Origin: Synechocystis sp. PCC 7338
GTDB lineage: Bacteria; Cyanobacteriota; Cyanobacteriia; Cyanobacteriales; Microcystaceae
Direction of reading: 5' to 3'
Length of the DNA stretch: 64,000 bases
NCBI RefSeq assembly: GCF_018282115.1
Contig: NZ_CP054306.1
Span: 372,001 to 436,000 of the forward strand
In this document: piece by piece, positions 9,813-18,298 of the stretch
How positions within the stretch are numbered: the first letter of the stretch is position 1
Layout of the letters: the number at the start of each line of letters is the position of its first letter
The notes under the pieces: generated by a model
What the model saw: the letters and a program-made list of their open reading frames with translations, nothing else
Database searches by the model: none
What the model was told of the DNA's origin: nothing
Position numbers and translations under genes: made by a program

Positions 9813-11867
9813 ATGACTACCCATTGCCGCCGAACTGTTGCGGCTATTTTTCTGGCAATTTTTTCCTGGCCGATCGCCCCTGGGCAAGCTGCTCCCCCTA
9901 GGCCAGTGGACGAGACAGTGGAGTGCGAAATTTTGATAGTGGGTGGTGGATTGGCCGGCACAGCCACGGCCTATGAAGGTTTGTTGGCGGGGAAAAATGT
10001 TTGCATGACAGAGCTAACGGATTGGGTGGGGGGCCAACTCACTTCCCAAGGCACCGCCGCCCTCGATGAACGGCCTACCCAAACGGAAAAACTTTTTTAT
10101 CCCCGGGGTTATCTAGAATTAAGGCAACGAATCAAAGATTTTTACGGTGTCCAAAATCCAGGCAAATGTTGGGTAAGTCGTTCTTCTTGTTTTTTACCCA
10201 AGGATGGCCATGACATTCTGATGGCGATGCTGGAGAATGCGGAAAAGAAAGGCCAAGGCACCCTGCAATGGTTTCCGAATACTGTCATCAAAGAGCTGGT
10301 TTTGGCCCCCACCGCCCCAGGAGAAGAGGGACAGGAAATCATCCGGGCGATCGCCATTCAGCATCAACCGGCCTCCAACGCTCAACCGTTAAACAGTCAG
10401 TTTTTGTCTCAGACCATTGAAGACAGTTACCGCTACGAAGATTCTGAACAATTCACTAAAACTATCATTAACTTCACCGCTCCCCGCAATAACCAGGGTA
10501 AAACAGCCCAATGGTTGGTGGTGGAAGCCACCGAAACTGGGGAATTAATTGCTTTGGCCGATGTGCCCTACCGGGTGGGAGTAGATCCCCGCACCTATTT
10601 AGACCCGTCTTCCTCCAGTGTGGAAGGTTTTGCCTACTGTACCCAGGGCTTCACCTACACCTTTGCCATGGAGGCCACCGCCGAGCCCCAACCCCAGCCG
10701 GAACCAGATTTTTACCAAAGATTTACCCCTTACTACAGCTACGACCAATCCCGGTTTGATTTTGATGCTTTATTTACCTATCGACGTATTTGGAGTCCCG
10801 ATGGCCTAGGCATTTTTGAGCCTGCTACCCCTAATCAACCAAAAAATCGCTTTGGCGTCAGTCCCACCCAGCCGGGGGAAATTTCCATGCAAAATTGGTT
10901 GCCGGGTAATGATTACACCCCTGGTACCCCTAGGGACAATTTTGTTTACACCAGGGAGCAACTGCAACAAACGGGACAACTGGAATCAGGGGGATGGTTG
11001 GGAGGCCTGCGGACGGAAAGCTTGGCTAATGGCGAAAAAATTGCTTTGGGTTTTTACCATTGGTTAGTGGCGGGCACCACCGATGCCAAACTGGGGGATA
11101 ACATCAAAACTCCCAGTCCGAATAATCGTTTGCTAACGGGGCTGGATAGTCCCATGGGGACTGAACATGGTCTTTCCAAATTTCCCTATATTCGGGAAGG
11201 ACGTAGAATTATTGGTCGGCCGGATTTTATTTATCCCAACGGTTTTGAAATCAACGAAACAGACATTTCCCGCCAGGACTTTAAGGAGGATTTTTACCGG
11301 GAAAATCTTTCCCCTAGGGATTACCGTCGTTTACACGCCGAGTTAGCGGGCATTGACGGTTTGGATGTGCTGGATGGTAATCTTTCCCCCGATGCAGTGG
11401 AGCGTCGTCAGCGGGCCACCATGTACCCGGATTCTGTGGGCATTGGCCATTACAATATTGATTTCCATCCCTGTTATTTGGAATATCCGGTGGAAAAACC
11501 CGGCAACATTGAACGGCCTGGGGAAAGACAAGCCCATACCCCCTCTTACCCGTTCCAAATTCCGTTGCGGGCTATGATTCCCCAACGCATTGATAATTTA
11601 TTAGTGGTGGGAAAAACCATTGCCACTAGTCACATTGCGGCGGCGGCCTATCGAGTTCATTCCTTTGAGTGGTCTTCCGGGGCAGCGGCAGGTATTGTGG
11701 CAGTGGATGCGTTGCAAAACGATTATTTACCCTATCAATTGGTGAACCAAACTGCTTTAATTGCTAATCCAAAATTGTTGCAGTTGCGACGCAAAATTGA
11801 TCGTACTGGTAACCCAACAGCTTTCCCTAACACATCTATTTTCACCAGTTTTGAAAACTGGAAGTAA
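9813..11867 (+). CDS. Exported FAD-dependent oxidoreductase
   Basis: 684 residues. The N-terminal 26 residues are a signal peptide ending near PGQAA. A Rossmann FAD-binding segment follows directly: EILIVGGGLAGTATAYEGLL (about residues 39-58). Near the C-terminus, DNLLVVGKTIATSHIAAAAY and SFEWSSGAAAGIVAVDAL form the second FAD contact. This is the FAD-dependent oxidoreductase architecture of PF12831 type. The substrate is unknown; a periplasmic FAD enzyme with a cleavable signal suggests Tat or Sec export. Two arginines (CRR) precede the hydrophobic stretch, but a full Tat consensus is not obvious. It is the last core gene before the IS elements and follows the DUF2808 gene by about 107 bp. 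Confidence 0.85.
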   Translation: MTTHCRRTVAAIFLAIFSWPIAPGQAAPPRPVDETVECEILIVGGGLAGTATAYEGLLAGKNVCMTELTDWVGGQLTSQGTAALDERPTQTEKLFYPRGYLELRQRIKDFYGVQNPGKCWVSRSSCFLPKDGHDILMAMLENAEKKGQGTLQWFPNTVIKELVLAPTAPGEEGQEIIRAIAIQHQPASNAQPLNSQFLSQTIEDSYRYEDSEQFTKTIINFTAPRNNQGKTAQWLVVEATETGELIALADVPYRVGVDPRTYLDPSSSSVEGFAYCTQGFTYTFAMEATAEPQPQPEPDFYQRFTPYYSYDQSRFDFDALFTYRRIWSPDGLGIFEPATPNQPKNRFGVSPTQPGEISMQNWLPGNDYTPGTPRDNFVYTREQLQQTGQLESGGWLGGLRTESLANGEKIALGFYHWLVAGTTDAKLGDNIKTPSPNNRLLTGLDSPMGTEHGLSKFPYIREGRRIIGRPDFIYPNGFEINETDISRQDFKEDFYRENLSPRDYRRLHAELAGIDGLDVLDGNLSPDAVERRQRATMYPDSVGIGHYNIDFHPCYLEYPVEKPGNIERPGERQAHTPSYPFQIPLRAMIPQRIDNLLVVGKTIATSHIAAAAYRVHSFEWSSGAAAGIVAVDALQNDYLPYQLVNQTALIANPKLLQLRRKIDRTGNPTAFPNTSIFTSFENWK

Positions 11868-12169
11868 TCCCCAATTTTCACAAAAATTTCAGTTTTGGAA
11901 CGGAGTATTTGGGGGATACGATTGCGATTTTTGTATCGGTGAGTTTGGGATCTCCTTTTTTTGATTGGATTTTACTCCCCTTACATAAAATTCTGTTCAG
12001 TCCCATTGTTAATGCTGGTATCAAAAAGAATTCAAGCCATCCTTCAAAACCTGTTGCATTTAAGCTTCCGGTGAATAACATCCGCGCTATTAAGTCTTCC
12101 TGCTATCCCTCTTCCGTCAGACTGAGGGAATTAAAATGGAGATAAAAGGCTGAAAAGCGCGGAGGGAGA

Positions 12170-13480
12170 ATGACAAAGACAAGAGAGGCGAAAAAGACAG
12201 TACAGTGTGTAGACACATATAGTGAACTGTATAAAGATATATTTCCAGAAGTGAGGTCTTATGAGTCATTTAAATATATCATTGTGGGAATATTAAGTGA
12301 TATAAAAAGAAAGAGTTTACCTGCAATAGCATCATCACTAGGATTGAAAAATGAACAGGGATTACTGCATTTCATGACAGATTCTCCTTGGGAATTAAAA
12401 GAATTAGAAAAAAGAAGATTAAATATTATCTTAGAAGTTTTAGAAGGAAGAGAAATAATAGTAATAATAGATGAAACAGGAGACCCCAAAAAAGGGAAAA
12501 CAACAGATTATGTAAAAAGACAATATATTGGAAATTTAGGAAAAATAGAAAGCGGTATAGTGTCAGTAAATGCCTATGGTTACTGCAATGGAGTAACGTT
12601 TCCTCTAGAATCAAAAGTATTTAAACCAAAAGAAAGATTAAAAGAGGGAGATAAGTATAAAACAAAGCCGGAATTAGCAGTAGAGATAATAAAAGAACTA
12701 GAAGAAAGTGGTTTTAAAATAAAAAGAGTAGTGTCAGATAGCTTATATGGAGAAAGCCATAGCAATTTTATCAGTGCCGTAGAGGAATTAAAAATAGAAT
12801 ATGCAGTGGGAATCCGGAGCAATCATGGGGTCTGGCTTCCAAAGGAAGCTAAAGTAAGGGCAAATAAGTGGAGGAGGTTTGAACATATAAGATGGGATGG
12901 AAAACAGGAAGATAGGTATATCAGAGAAATAGTTTATGGCAAAAAAAACGCAATAAGATATTGGGAAATTAAAACAGAAACAGAAAAAGAGGAGGAAAAA
13001 GCAGGATGGTTTGTAATGACTCGAATACCAGATATTAAATATAAAGAAGTTGGCAGAATATATGGGGTAAGGTCATGGATAGAATATGGATTTAAGCAAT
13101 GCAAAAGTGAATTAGGATGGGCAGATTTTAGGGTAACTCATTATGAGCAAATTCAAAAATGGTGGGAATTAGTGATGTGTGCATATTGTATGATTTGTTT
13201 TTATGATGAGAATTTTAATCCGACTCTAAATTCAACGTCAAAGTATCATCAAAAGCATGAAAAATGGGATAAAGAAGAAGGGTGGAAAAAATGGCTAAAC
13301 AACCTACGATTAGTGATCTCTGTATTTAATGCAATAAATCTTATCAAAAAGTGGTTAAAAGTATTTCCATTTGCCCATGTTTTGGATGAGTTAACTAAAC
13401 TTTACAACAAGGTTGATAAGCTAGATCGATTAAAGTATTTGCTAAATTCATGGAATACATTCTATTCTTCTTCTGCCTAG
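12170..13480 (+). CDS. IS701-family transposase
   Basis: 436 residues, a full-length DDE transposase. The acidic triad fits IIDETGDPKKGK (near residue 100), VVSDSLYGE (near residue 190) and SWIEYGFKQCKSELGW (near residue 305). The segment after the first Asp (DYVKRQYIGNLGKIESGIVS) is characteristic of IS701/IS4-superfamily enzymes. Codon use is strongly A/T-biased and contains no HIP1 site, so it is a recent or foreign acquisition. The gene is intact, but the element's right end is disrupted by another IS, so this copy may no longer move by itself. Confidence 0.9.
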   Translation: MTKTREAKKTVQCVDTYSELYKDIFPEVRSYESFKYIIVGILSDIKRKSLPAIASSLGLKNEQGLLHFMTDSPWELKELEKRRLNIILEVLEGREIIVIIDETGDPKKGKTTDYVKRQYIGNLGKIESGIVSVNAYGYCNGVTFPLESKVFKPKERLKEGDKYKTKPELAVEIIKELEESGFKIKRVVSDSLYGESHSNFISAVEELKIEYAVGIRSNHGVWLPKEAKVRANKWRRFEHIRWDGKQEDRYIREIVYGKKNAIRYWEIKTETEKEEEKAGWFVMTRIPDIKYKEVGRIYGVRSWIEYGFKQCKSELGWADFRVTHYEQIQKWWELVMCAYCMICFYDENFNPTLNSTSKYHQKHEKWDKEEGWKKWLNNLRLVISVFNAINLIKKWLKVFPFAHVLDELTKLYNKVDKLDRLKYLLNSWNTFYSSSA

Positions 13481-13530
13481 ATTGATGAAAGAGGGATATA
13501 GCAAAGATTGCTAAGATTAGGACATAATGT

Positions 13531-13935
13531 ATGGAAAGAGTTAGGAAAAAAGCGATGCCAGCCCCCTACAGTGTAGATCTAAGAGAGAAAGCGGTAAGTG
13601 CAGTAGAAAAAGGAGAGAAGAAAAGCCATGTCTGCCGAACACTGAACATTAGTCGCAACACCTTAGACCTATGGATAAAAAAGAAGAAAGAAACAGGAAG
13701 TGTGGCCGCGAAGAGAGATTATGAGCGTGGTCCACGACCGAAAATAGATGATTTGGATAAATTCAGAGAATTTGCGGAGGAGAACGGTCATTTAACGCAA
13801 AAACAAATGGCAGAAAAATGGCCAGAGTCCGTAAGTAGAATAAGAATAAGTAAGGCTCTAAAGAAAATAGGGTTTACTAGAAAAAAAAACTTATATTTAC
13901 AGGGAAATAGAAGAGGAAGCGAGAAAGGCATTTGA
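13531..13935 (+). CDS. IS630 transposase, first frame (DNA-binding part)
   Basis: 134 residues; the likely start is the ATG at 13555 giving MPAPYSVDLREKAVSAVEKG, the usual beginning of these transposases. It contains a paired helix-turn-helix region: SHVCRTLNISRNTLDLWIKK, then QMAEKWPESVSRIRISKALK. The family-typical sequence continues to GFTRKK and then leaves frame at a run of nine A residues (13881-13889). The remaining 12 or so codons are out of frame and end at 13935. The catalytic part continues in the +1 frame. Confidence 0.8.
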   Translation: MERVRKKAMPAPYSVDLREKAVSAVEKGEKKSHVCRTLNISRNTLDLWIKKKKETGSVAAKRDYERGPRPKIDDLDKFREFAEENGHLTQKQMAEKWPESVSRIRISKALKKIGFTRKKNLYLQGNRRGSEKGI

Positions 13936-14425
13936 AGATGAAATCAAGCAATATGCGGCAGAAAAACTGATTTATATGGATCAAGCCGGTCTAGATGACA
14001 CTCTAGACTACCCCTATGGGTACTGTCATAAATCAGAGAGATTAAAGGCAAGCAAATTAGGACATAGAACCAAGAGAGTCAGCATAATAAGTTGTTGGTG
14101 GAATGGAACAACAATAGCTCCAATGATATTTGAAGGATACTGTAACGCTCAAGTAGTATGCACGTGGATAGAAGAAATGTTATTACCAGAGTTAATACCA
14201 GGTCAGATACTAATCATGGATAATGCAAGCTTTCATCCGAAAGAAAGAATAAAGGCATTGGTAGCAAAAGCTGGGTGTGAGGTTATATTTTTACCACCAT
14301 ATTCACCAGACTTGAACAAAATTGAGAAGTTCTGGGCGAGACTAAAACGTTATGTTTACCAACTTGTTAGTAATGGAGAATCGCTGATTTCTGCATTGGA
14401 TATAGCGTTGAGAGAAGTATCCTAA
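13871..14425 (+). CDS. IS630 transposase, second frame (catalytic DDE part)
   Basis: This frame is open from 13871 and continues the transposase after the A9 tract with TYIYREIEEEARKAFEDE; the first ATG in it is at 13976. The catalytic acids are visible as YMDQAG, LIMDNASFHP and SPDLNKIEKFW, the standard D, D and E of the family. To give one protein a ribosome or polymerase must slip at the A tract, a mechanism known for several IS630 elements. Alternatively this copy carries a one-base insertion and is dead. Confidence 0.8.
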   Translation, partial: GLLEKKTYIYREIEEEARKAFEDEIKQYAAEKLIYMDQAGLDDTLDYPYGYCHKSERLKASKLGHRTKRVSIISCWWNGTTIAPMIFEGYCNAQVVCTWIEEMLLPELIPGQILIMDNASFHPKERIKALVAKAGCEVIFLPPYSPDLNKIEKFWARLKRYVYQLVSNGESLISALDIALREVS

Positions 14426-14474
14426 CTATCTCGTCCTTTGCTATACCAGTAATAGCACAGCACAGGCTTTATCC

Positions 14475-15299
14475 ATGAACCGTCAGAATTTGCTCTCGAT
14501 CGCCGGAGATTTTGTCCAACCCCAGGGTTCTCCAGGCCTTGTCTTGCTTTTGAGTAGAGAACTAGACAAAATGCGGCGGGTTGGACGACTTGCTGCGAAC
14601 CTCCTCAATCATCTTGGATCAATGGTGCAACCTGGAGTGAGTACGAAAGCCTTAAATGATGAGGCGGCGCGTTGGATGCAAGCTCAGGGTGCAACCAGTG
14701 CCACCCTTGGCTATGCGCCTCCCGATCATCCCCCCTTTAACGGCTCAATTTGCACCAGCATTAATGAAGTAGTTTGTCACGGAATTCCGAATCCAAAGCA
14801 CATCCTTAAAGACGGGGATATCATTAATATCGATGTGACGCCACGCCTAGACGGTTATCATGGCGACACGTCTAAAACATTCCTGGTTGGCAATGTATCC
14901 GCAACCGCCCGGAAACTGGTTGAAGCCACTCACGGATCGATGATGCTGGGGATTGCTGAAATCAAGCCGGGGGCAAGAATTGATGATATTGGGACTGTAA
15001 TTCAAGAATATGCAGAGGCAAATGGGTTCTCAGTTGTTCGAGATATGGTTGGGCATGGCATTGGCAGGCAGATGCATACAGAGCTTCAAATTCCTCACTT
15101 TGGCGAACGAGGCAGTGGATTGAAGTTGCGTCCGGGAATGGTTTTTACGGTTGAGCCGATGCTAAACGAAGGAACGAGTACTCTTAAGTTTCTTGCAGAT
15201 CGTTGGACTGTGATTACAAAAGATAAGAAACTTTCAGCTCAGTTTGAACACACCGTTGCTGTGACTGAGGAAAGGGTAGAAATTCTGAGTCTTCCTTGA
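14475..15299 (+). CDS. map: Methionine aminopeptidase, type I
   Basis: 274 residues. It removes the N-terminal Met from new proteins. Metal ligands are all visible: NIDVTPRLDGYHGDTS (two Asp), GHGIGRQMH (His), MVFTVEPML (Glu) and AQFEHTVAV (Glu). The core starts at LLSREL (about residue 25); the first 24 residues look like a non-conserved extension. The ATG lies only 26 bp beyond the IS701 right end, so its original promoter may have been displaced. HIP1 sites are absent here and codon use differs from the core genes, suggesting an acquired paralog rather than the housekeeping copy. Confidence 0.9.
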   Translation: MNRQNLLSIAGDFVQPQGSPGLVLLLSRELDKMRRVGRLAANLLNHLGSMVQPGVSTKALNDEAARWMQAQGATSATLGYAPPDHPPFNGSICTSINEVVCHGIPNPKHILKDGDIINIDVTPRLDGYHGDTSKTFLVGNVSATARKLVEATHGSMMLGIAEIKPGARIDDIGTVIQEYAEANGFSVVRDMVGHGIGRQMHTELQIPHFGERGSGLKLRPGMVFTVEPMLNEGTSTLKFLADRWTVITKDKKLSAQFEHTVAVTEERVEILSLP

Positions 15300-15372
15300 A
15301 TTTCAAGATACAACTCCTTATTTATTTCTTGAGAAAGAAGTACAATATTGCTCTAAAGATAAACCACTGCTC

Positions 15373-15434
15373 AGGGACTCGGTTCCTATGGGGACAACCA
15401 ACTTTTAACATCATCGTCATGGAACCGAGTCCCT
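15373..15434. repeat. 14-bp perfect inverted repeat
   Basis: AGGGACTCGGTTCC at 15373-15386 is repeated exactly in inverse orientation at 15421-15434, with 34 bp between. There is no T-run behind it, so it is a poor intrinsic terminator. It could be the remains of transposon ends or a recombination scar; it lies in a gene-free part of the island downstream of the aminopeptidase. Confidence 0.6.
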
Positions 15435-15760
15435 TGGCCTATCTATCCCTTGCCCTAAGTTTTTATCATTGGAGGTAGCGCGACAACGTCATGAACGATT
15501 GGTATAAAAAGTCATTGCAGCAGACTCTTGAGGGCAAGTTTACCAGCTCTGGTTGAGTCTCGAAAGTCTTTACCAATGGTCGGTTGAAACCGTAAAAGGG
15601 GCCAAAAGATACTCTTCAATAAAATCCCGCCTGATTAGTAGCTGCCTGTATTTGGAAGTTTTCGAAGACTTCTGAAAATATCATAAGAATCTGATAAATC
15701 ACGAGAAGAATCTGAAAGAACTTTAGAATTGGAAATCATTACACTCAAGTTAATTACACC
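15435..15760. other. Gene-free stretch of the island
   Basis: No complete gene is visible. In one plus frame around 15550-15670 an open segment reads YQLWLSLESLYQWSVETVKG and continues to a stop near 15677, but it has no start and a stop just upstream, so it may be decayed coding sequence. I do not recognise its parent gene. Confidence 0.4.
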
Positions 15761-15898
15761 CTTATCGCTTCGCAAACCGCGTTAGGTCGAGTGGGTGTTC
15801 CTGATGATATTGGCGGGTAGATCGTATCTTTACTCTCCGAAGATAACCGCTGGGTAAATGCTCAGAGAATTGAAGTCTCTGGCGGCATGTTACTTTAA
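15761..15898 (+). pseudogene. C-terminal remnant of a short-chain dehydrogenase
   Basis: Translating from 15761 gives LIASQTALGRVGVPDDIGG, an in-frame TAG at 15818-15820, then IVSLLSEDNRWVNAQRIEVS and GGMLL before a stop at 15896. That is the standard C-terminal tail of a short-chain dehydrogenase/reductase (the LGRxGxPDDI...VNAQRIEVSGG pattern). The catalytic N-terminal part is missing and the remnant is interrupted by a stop. It lies 49 bp upstream of an intact but different SDR gene, so it is probably debris of gene replacement or deletion. Confidence 0.75.
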
Positions 15899-15947
15899 TT
15901 TACACTGACTAAAACTCAAGGAAACTCAAACAAAAGGAAAACTCACC

Positions 15948-16682
15948 ATGTTGAATGTAGAAAACAAAGTAATTGCTATTACTGGAGCCAGTAGCGGTAT
16001 CGGTGAAGCTACCGCAAAACTGCTCGCCCAAAATGGCGCAAAAGTCCTTTTAGGGGCACGGCGGACAGAAAGGCTGGAGAAGCTAGTCGAGGAAATTCAT
16101 GCCTCAGGTGGCACAGCAGAATTTAAAGCAGTCGATGTCACCGATCGCGAAAACGTAAAAGCATTTGTTGAGTTTGCCAAAGACAAATTTAACCGCGTTG
16201 ATGTCATCTTTAACAATGCAGGTATAATGCCCCTATCGCCGATGAACGCCCTGAAAGTCGAGGAATGGGACAACATGATTAATGTGAATATTCGGGGCGT
16301 ATTGAATGGTATCGCAGCTGGGCTACCGATTATGGAAACGCAAGGTGGCGGGCAGTTCATCAATACCGCATCGATTGGGGCTCATGTAGTCGTTCCGACG
16401 GGGGCCGTCTATTGCGCCACAAAATATGCGGTTTGGGCTATCTCCGAAGGACTGCGCCAGGAATCACAAAATATTCGCGTCACTACGATCTCTCCGGGTG
16501 TCGTTGCCACCGAACTTGGCTCTGATATTACAGACGGGTCGGCGAAAGGTGCTTTGCAGGAATTTCGCAAAATTTCGCTCAGCCCAGATGCGATCGCGAG
16601 AGCGGTGCTGTACGCCGTATCCCAACCCGATGATGTTGACGTGAATGAAATCATAGTCCGACCGACGGCGAGTGCGTTCTGA
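15948..16682 (+). CDS. Short-chain dehydrogenase/reductase
   Basis: 244 residues, a complete classical SDR. Cofactor motif TGASSGIG is at residues 12-19, structural motif NNAG near residue 87, and catalytic YCATK near residue 155 with the preceding Ser in NTASIG. ARR after the second strand suggests NADP(H) rather than NAD. It reduces or oxidises an unidentified carbonyl or alcohol; close relatives are YdfG-like oxidoreductases. It has a GGAAAACTCACC leader just upstream. One of the few HIP1 octamers of the island lies here (near 16591). Confidence 0.88.
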   Translation: MLNVENKVIAITGASSGIGEATAKLLAQNGAKVLLGARRTERLEKLVEEIHASGGTAEFKAVDVTDRENVKAFVEFAKDKFNRVDVIFNNAGIMPLSPMNALKVEEWDNMINVNIRGVLNGIAAGLPIMETQGGGQFINTASIGAHVVVPTGAVYCATKYAVWAISEGLRQESQNIRVTTISPGVVATELGSDITDGSAKGALQEFRKISLSPDAIARAVLYAVSQPDDVDVNEIIVRPTASAF

Positions 16683-16751
16683 AGGAAATTGGTCAAAGCA
16701 TAGGAGCGTTACGGCGGATTTGGCAGGCCACCATATGTTCGGACAAATGGT

Positions 16752-17714
16752 CTACCAAAAACCTGTCTGCTCTAAAAAGCGAGAATATTCCGGCTGAGAC
16801 CAAGCTAAGGGCAAGCCACTATCTATCCGGATGCCCTGGGTAAGATGAAACTTGAACAGCCGCTCAGCGCCTGCATAGGCTTCAATTTCCGGGTCTCCGT
16901 CCCAAACCACCTCAGCTCTGCCTGTAAGATAAAGCAAATTGCCACGATCAAAGTCAATGAACAACAGGCCAGCTCTAGGATTAACCTCAATGTTACCAAA
17001 GGTGTTGAAGTGGCAGTTGCCGATAAAATCGGGCACAGTGAGGGTATCGCCGTCAACTCGCACAAAGCCAGGTTTGCCGCCCCGGTGAGAGACATCGACA
17101 CCTTTGCCCATTCCGGCAGCATCATCCAGATAAGCGGTGGTGATAAAGAAGGTATCGGCAGCCAAAACTATCTGACGTTCAGTTTCTCCCAAGGTGGTGA
17201 GGGTATGCAGGGGTTTGGCCACAGCCGGGTCAAATATAACTAAATTGAACTGTCGCGCCTGGATATACTTGGGACAGTTGCCAAAGGTTTGACTCACTTG
17301 CACCTCGAAGCCATCGGGCCCGATGTTGCTAACCATGCCATTAACGCGGTTGCGACGACGAGTATGCAATTCAACCCCGAGAAAGCCAATATAACTACCA
17401 ACTTTCAGGGTCTTAGTAAGCGGATCGCCATAGAGAGGCTGAGCGGCAATGTGAAGAGTGTGGTCATTTGGCGTTGAAATAAAGCCAGGTTCACCCACCA
17501 GGATGGATGCCCACGGATTTCCTGCAGCATCCACTGTACCAACCAGAAAGTAGGAAAGTTGGGCGTAGAATTGGCGATGCTGCTCGGGCAAAAATTCGCG
17601 AATAATCCTCCGGCCGAAATTATCCATTTGGTCTAAGGCGCCCAGACGTTCTTGAATCGCCCGCTCCCCCTGATGAAAGGGAGAATCTGTCCGTTGCCAG
17701 CCGGGGATTGCCAT
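16752..17714 (-). CDS. Pyridoxamine 5'-phosphate oxidase-like flavin protein
   Basis: About 320 residues from the ATG at 17714 (MAIPGWQRTDSPFHQGE), preceded by GGGAGA; the frame is open to 17813 without a better start. Two tandem split-barrel regions are recognisable. The first lies about residues 60-150 (FLVGTVDAAGNPWASILVGE, SYIGFLGVELHTRRRNRVNG). The second lies in the last 130 residues (GKPGFVRVDGDTLTVPDFIG, GLLFIDFDRGNLLYLTGRAE). This is the FMN-binding PNPOx-like superfamily. Enzymes of this type reduce quinones, flavins or xenobiotics, but the substrate is unknown. It belongs to the minus-strand detoxification series. Confidence 0.8.
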   Translation of the reverse strand: MAIPGWQRTDSPFHQGERAIQERLGALDQMDNFGRRIIREFLPEQHRQFYAQLSYFLVGTVDAAGNPWASILVGEPGFISTPNDHTLHIAAQPLYGDPLTKTLKVGSYIGFLGVELHTRRRNRVNGMVSNIGPDGFEVQVSQTFGNCPKYIQARQFNLVIFDPAVAKPLHTLTTLGETERQIVLAADTFFITTAYLDDAAGMGKGVDVSHRGGKPGFVRVDGDTLTVPDFIGNCHFNTFGNIEVNPRAGLLFIDFDRGNLLYLTGRAEVVWDGDPEIEAYAGAERLFKFHLTQGIRIDSGLPLAWSQPEYSRFLEQTGFW

Positions 17715-17835
17715 GATGTCGGTCTCCCAAATTTTGAAAGTGATGGTTGTCAGTAAAAACCGCGAGTCGCGCTGGATGGACTTCCCAGGATAGTGTCGGT
17801 CAGCCCATGCCAACGTAGGTACTCTCGTCCTTAGG

Positions 17836-18237
17836 TTAACGGGCGGGAGCGGTCAACTCCATGCGGATGCCGCCAGGAATGGCAAACATCATGTGCTGAG
17901 TGGGGCCACCGCCCAACAGTTCCGGCGCGAATTCAATCTCGACACCTGGGGCGGTTTTGAGCTTTCTGTAGATGGCCTTGAGGATTTCGACCCCGTCTAC
18001 TTTGAAGGCAAAATGGTGCAGGCCGATGTTGGTTTTGCGGTTAAAAGGAATCGCGTGATCCGGCTCTGTCGCCTGCCAGAGGGTCAGTAAGCTGGTGCCG
18101 TCAGAGAGAAAGTAAGCGGGGTAGTCGGGCACTTCACCGACTTGTTGAAATTCTAGTACATTTACGAAAAAATCGCGGGTGGTATTGATGTCGGGAACGG
18201 TCAGACCGATATGATGGGTGCCTTGAGTCAAAGCCAT
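17836..18237 (-). CDS. Glyoxalase/VOC superfamily protein
   Basis: 133 residues from the ATG at 18237; a TTG two codons upstream is unlikely. One vicinal-oxygen-chelate module is seen: the N-terminal TQGTHHIGLTVPDINTTRDF and the second half IGLHHFAFKVDGVEILKA. Metal-ligand candidates are the His in HHIGL, the His in LHHFAF and the late Glu in GIRMELTAP. Members include glyoxalase I, dioxygenases and fosfomycin or bleomycin resistance proteins. The exact reaction is open. It lies between the PNPOx-like gene and a small exported peptide on the same strand. Confidence 0.82.
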   Translation of the reverse strand: MALTQGTHHIGLTVPDINTTRDFFVNVLEFQQVGEVPDYPAYFLSDGTSLLTLWQATEPDHAIPFNRKTNIGLHHFAFKVDGVEILKAIYRKLKTAPGVEIEFAPELLGGGPTQHMMFAIPGGIRMELTAPAR

Positions 18238-18298
18238 GATCAAAATTCCTCGTAGGGATAAAAGGTCAGTCGAAGCAAGATGGAGGCTAGGGATCAGA

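Larger units (their letters stand above)
13499..14443 (+). mobile_element. IS630/Tc1-mariner-family insertion sequence
   Basis: 945 bp bounded by inverted ends TAGCAAAG at 13499 and CTTTGCTA at 14443, with TTAGGA also shared further in. A TA dinucleotide sits on each side (13497-13498 and 14444-14445), the target duplication expected of this family. It lies inside the right terminal repeat of the IS701-family element. It carries one transposase split over two frames. Size and ends resemble the ISY100 type known from Synechocystis, although the exact subgroup cannot be fixed by eye. Confidence 0.85.
12100..14449 (+). mobile_element. IS701-family insertion sequence, interrupted by an IS630-family element
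   Basis: Left terminal repeat at about 12100-12123 (CTGCTATCCCTCTTCCGTCA...). The right terminal repeat reads inward as CTGGTATCCCTCTTTCATCA once the inserted IS630 element is removed. That is, it runs from 13479 to 13498 and resumes at 14446-14449. Without the insert the element is about 1403 bp, the usual IS701 size, and carries one transposase gene. I could not find a target duplication; the flanks share the inverted GCTATTA/TAATAGC instead. The A+T-rich composition differs sharply from the surrounding core genes. Confidence 0.75.

Noticed and set aside
11878-12145. Opposed small ORFs between the FAD oxidoreductase and the IS701 element
   Set aside because: Both are short and overlap each other. 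The plus ORF runs into the left IS end. No ribosome site or family could be recognised.
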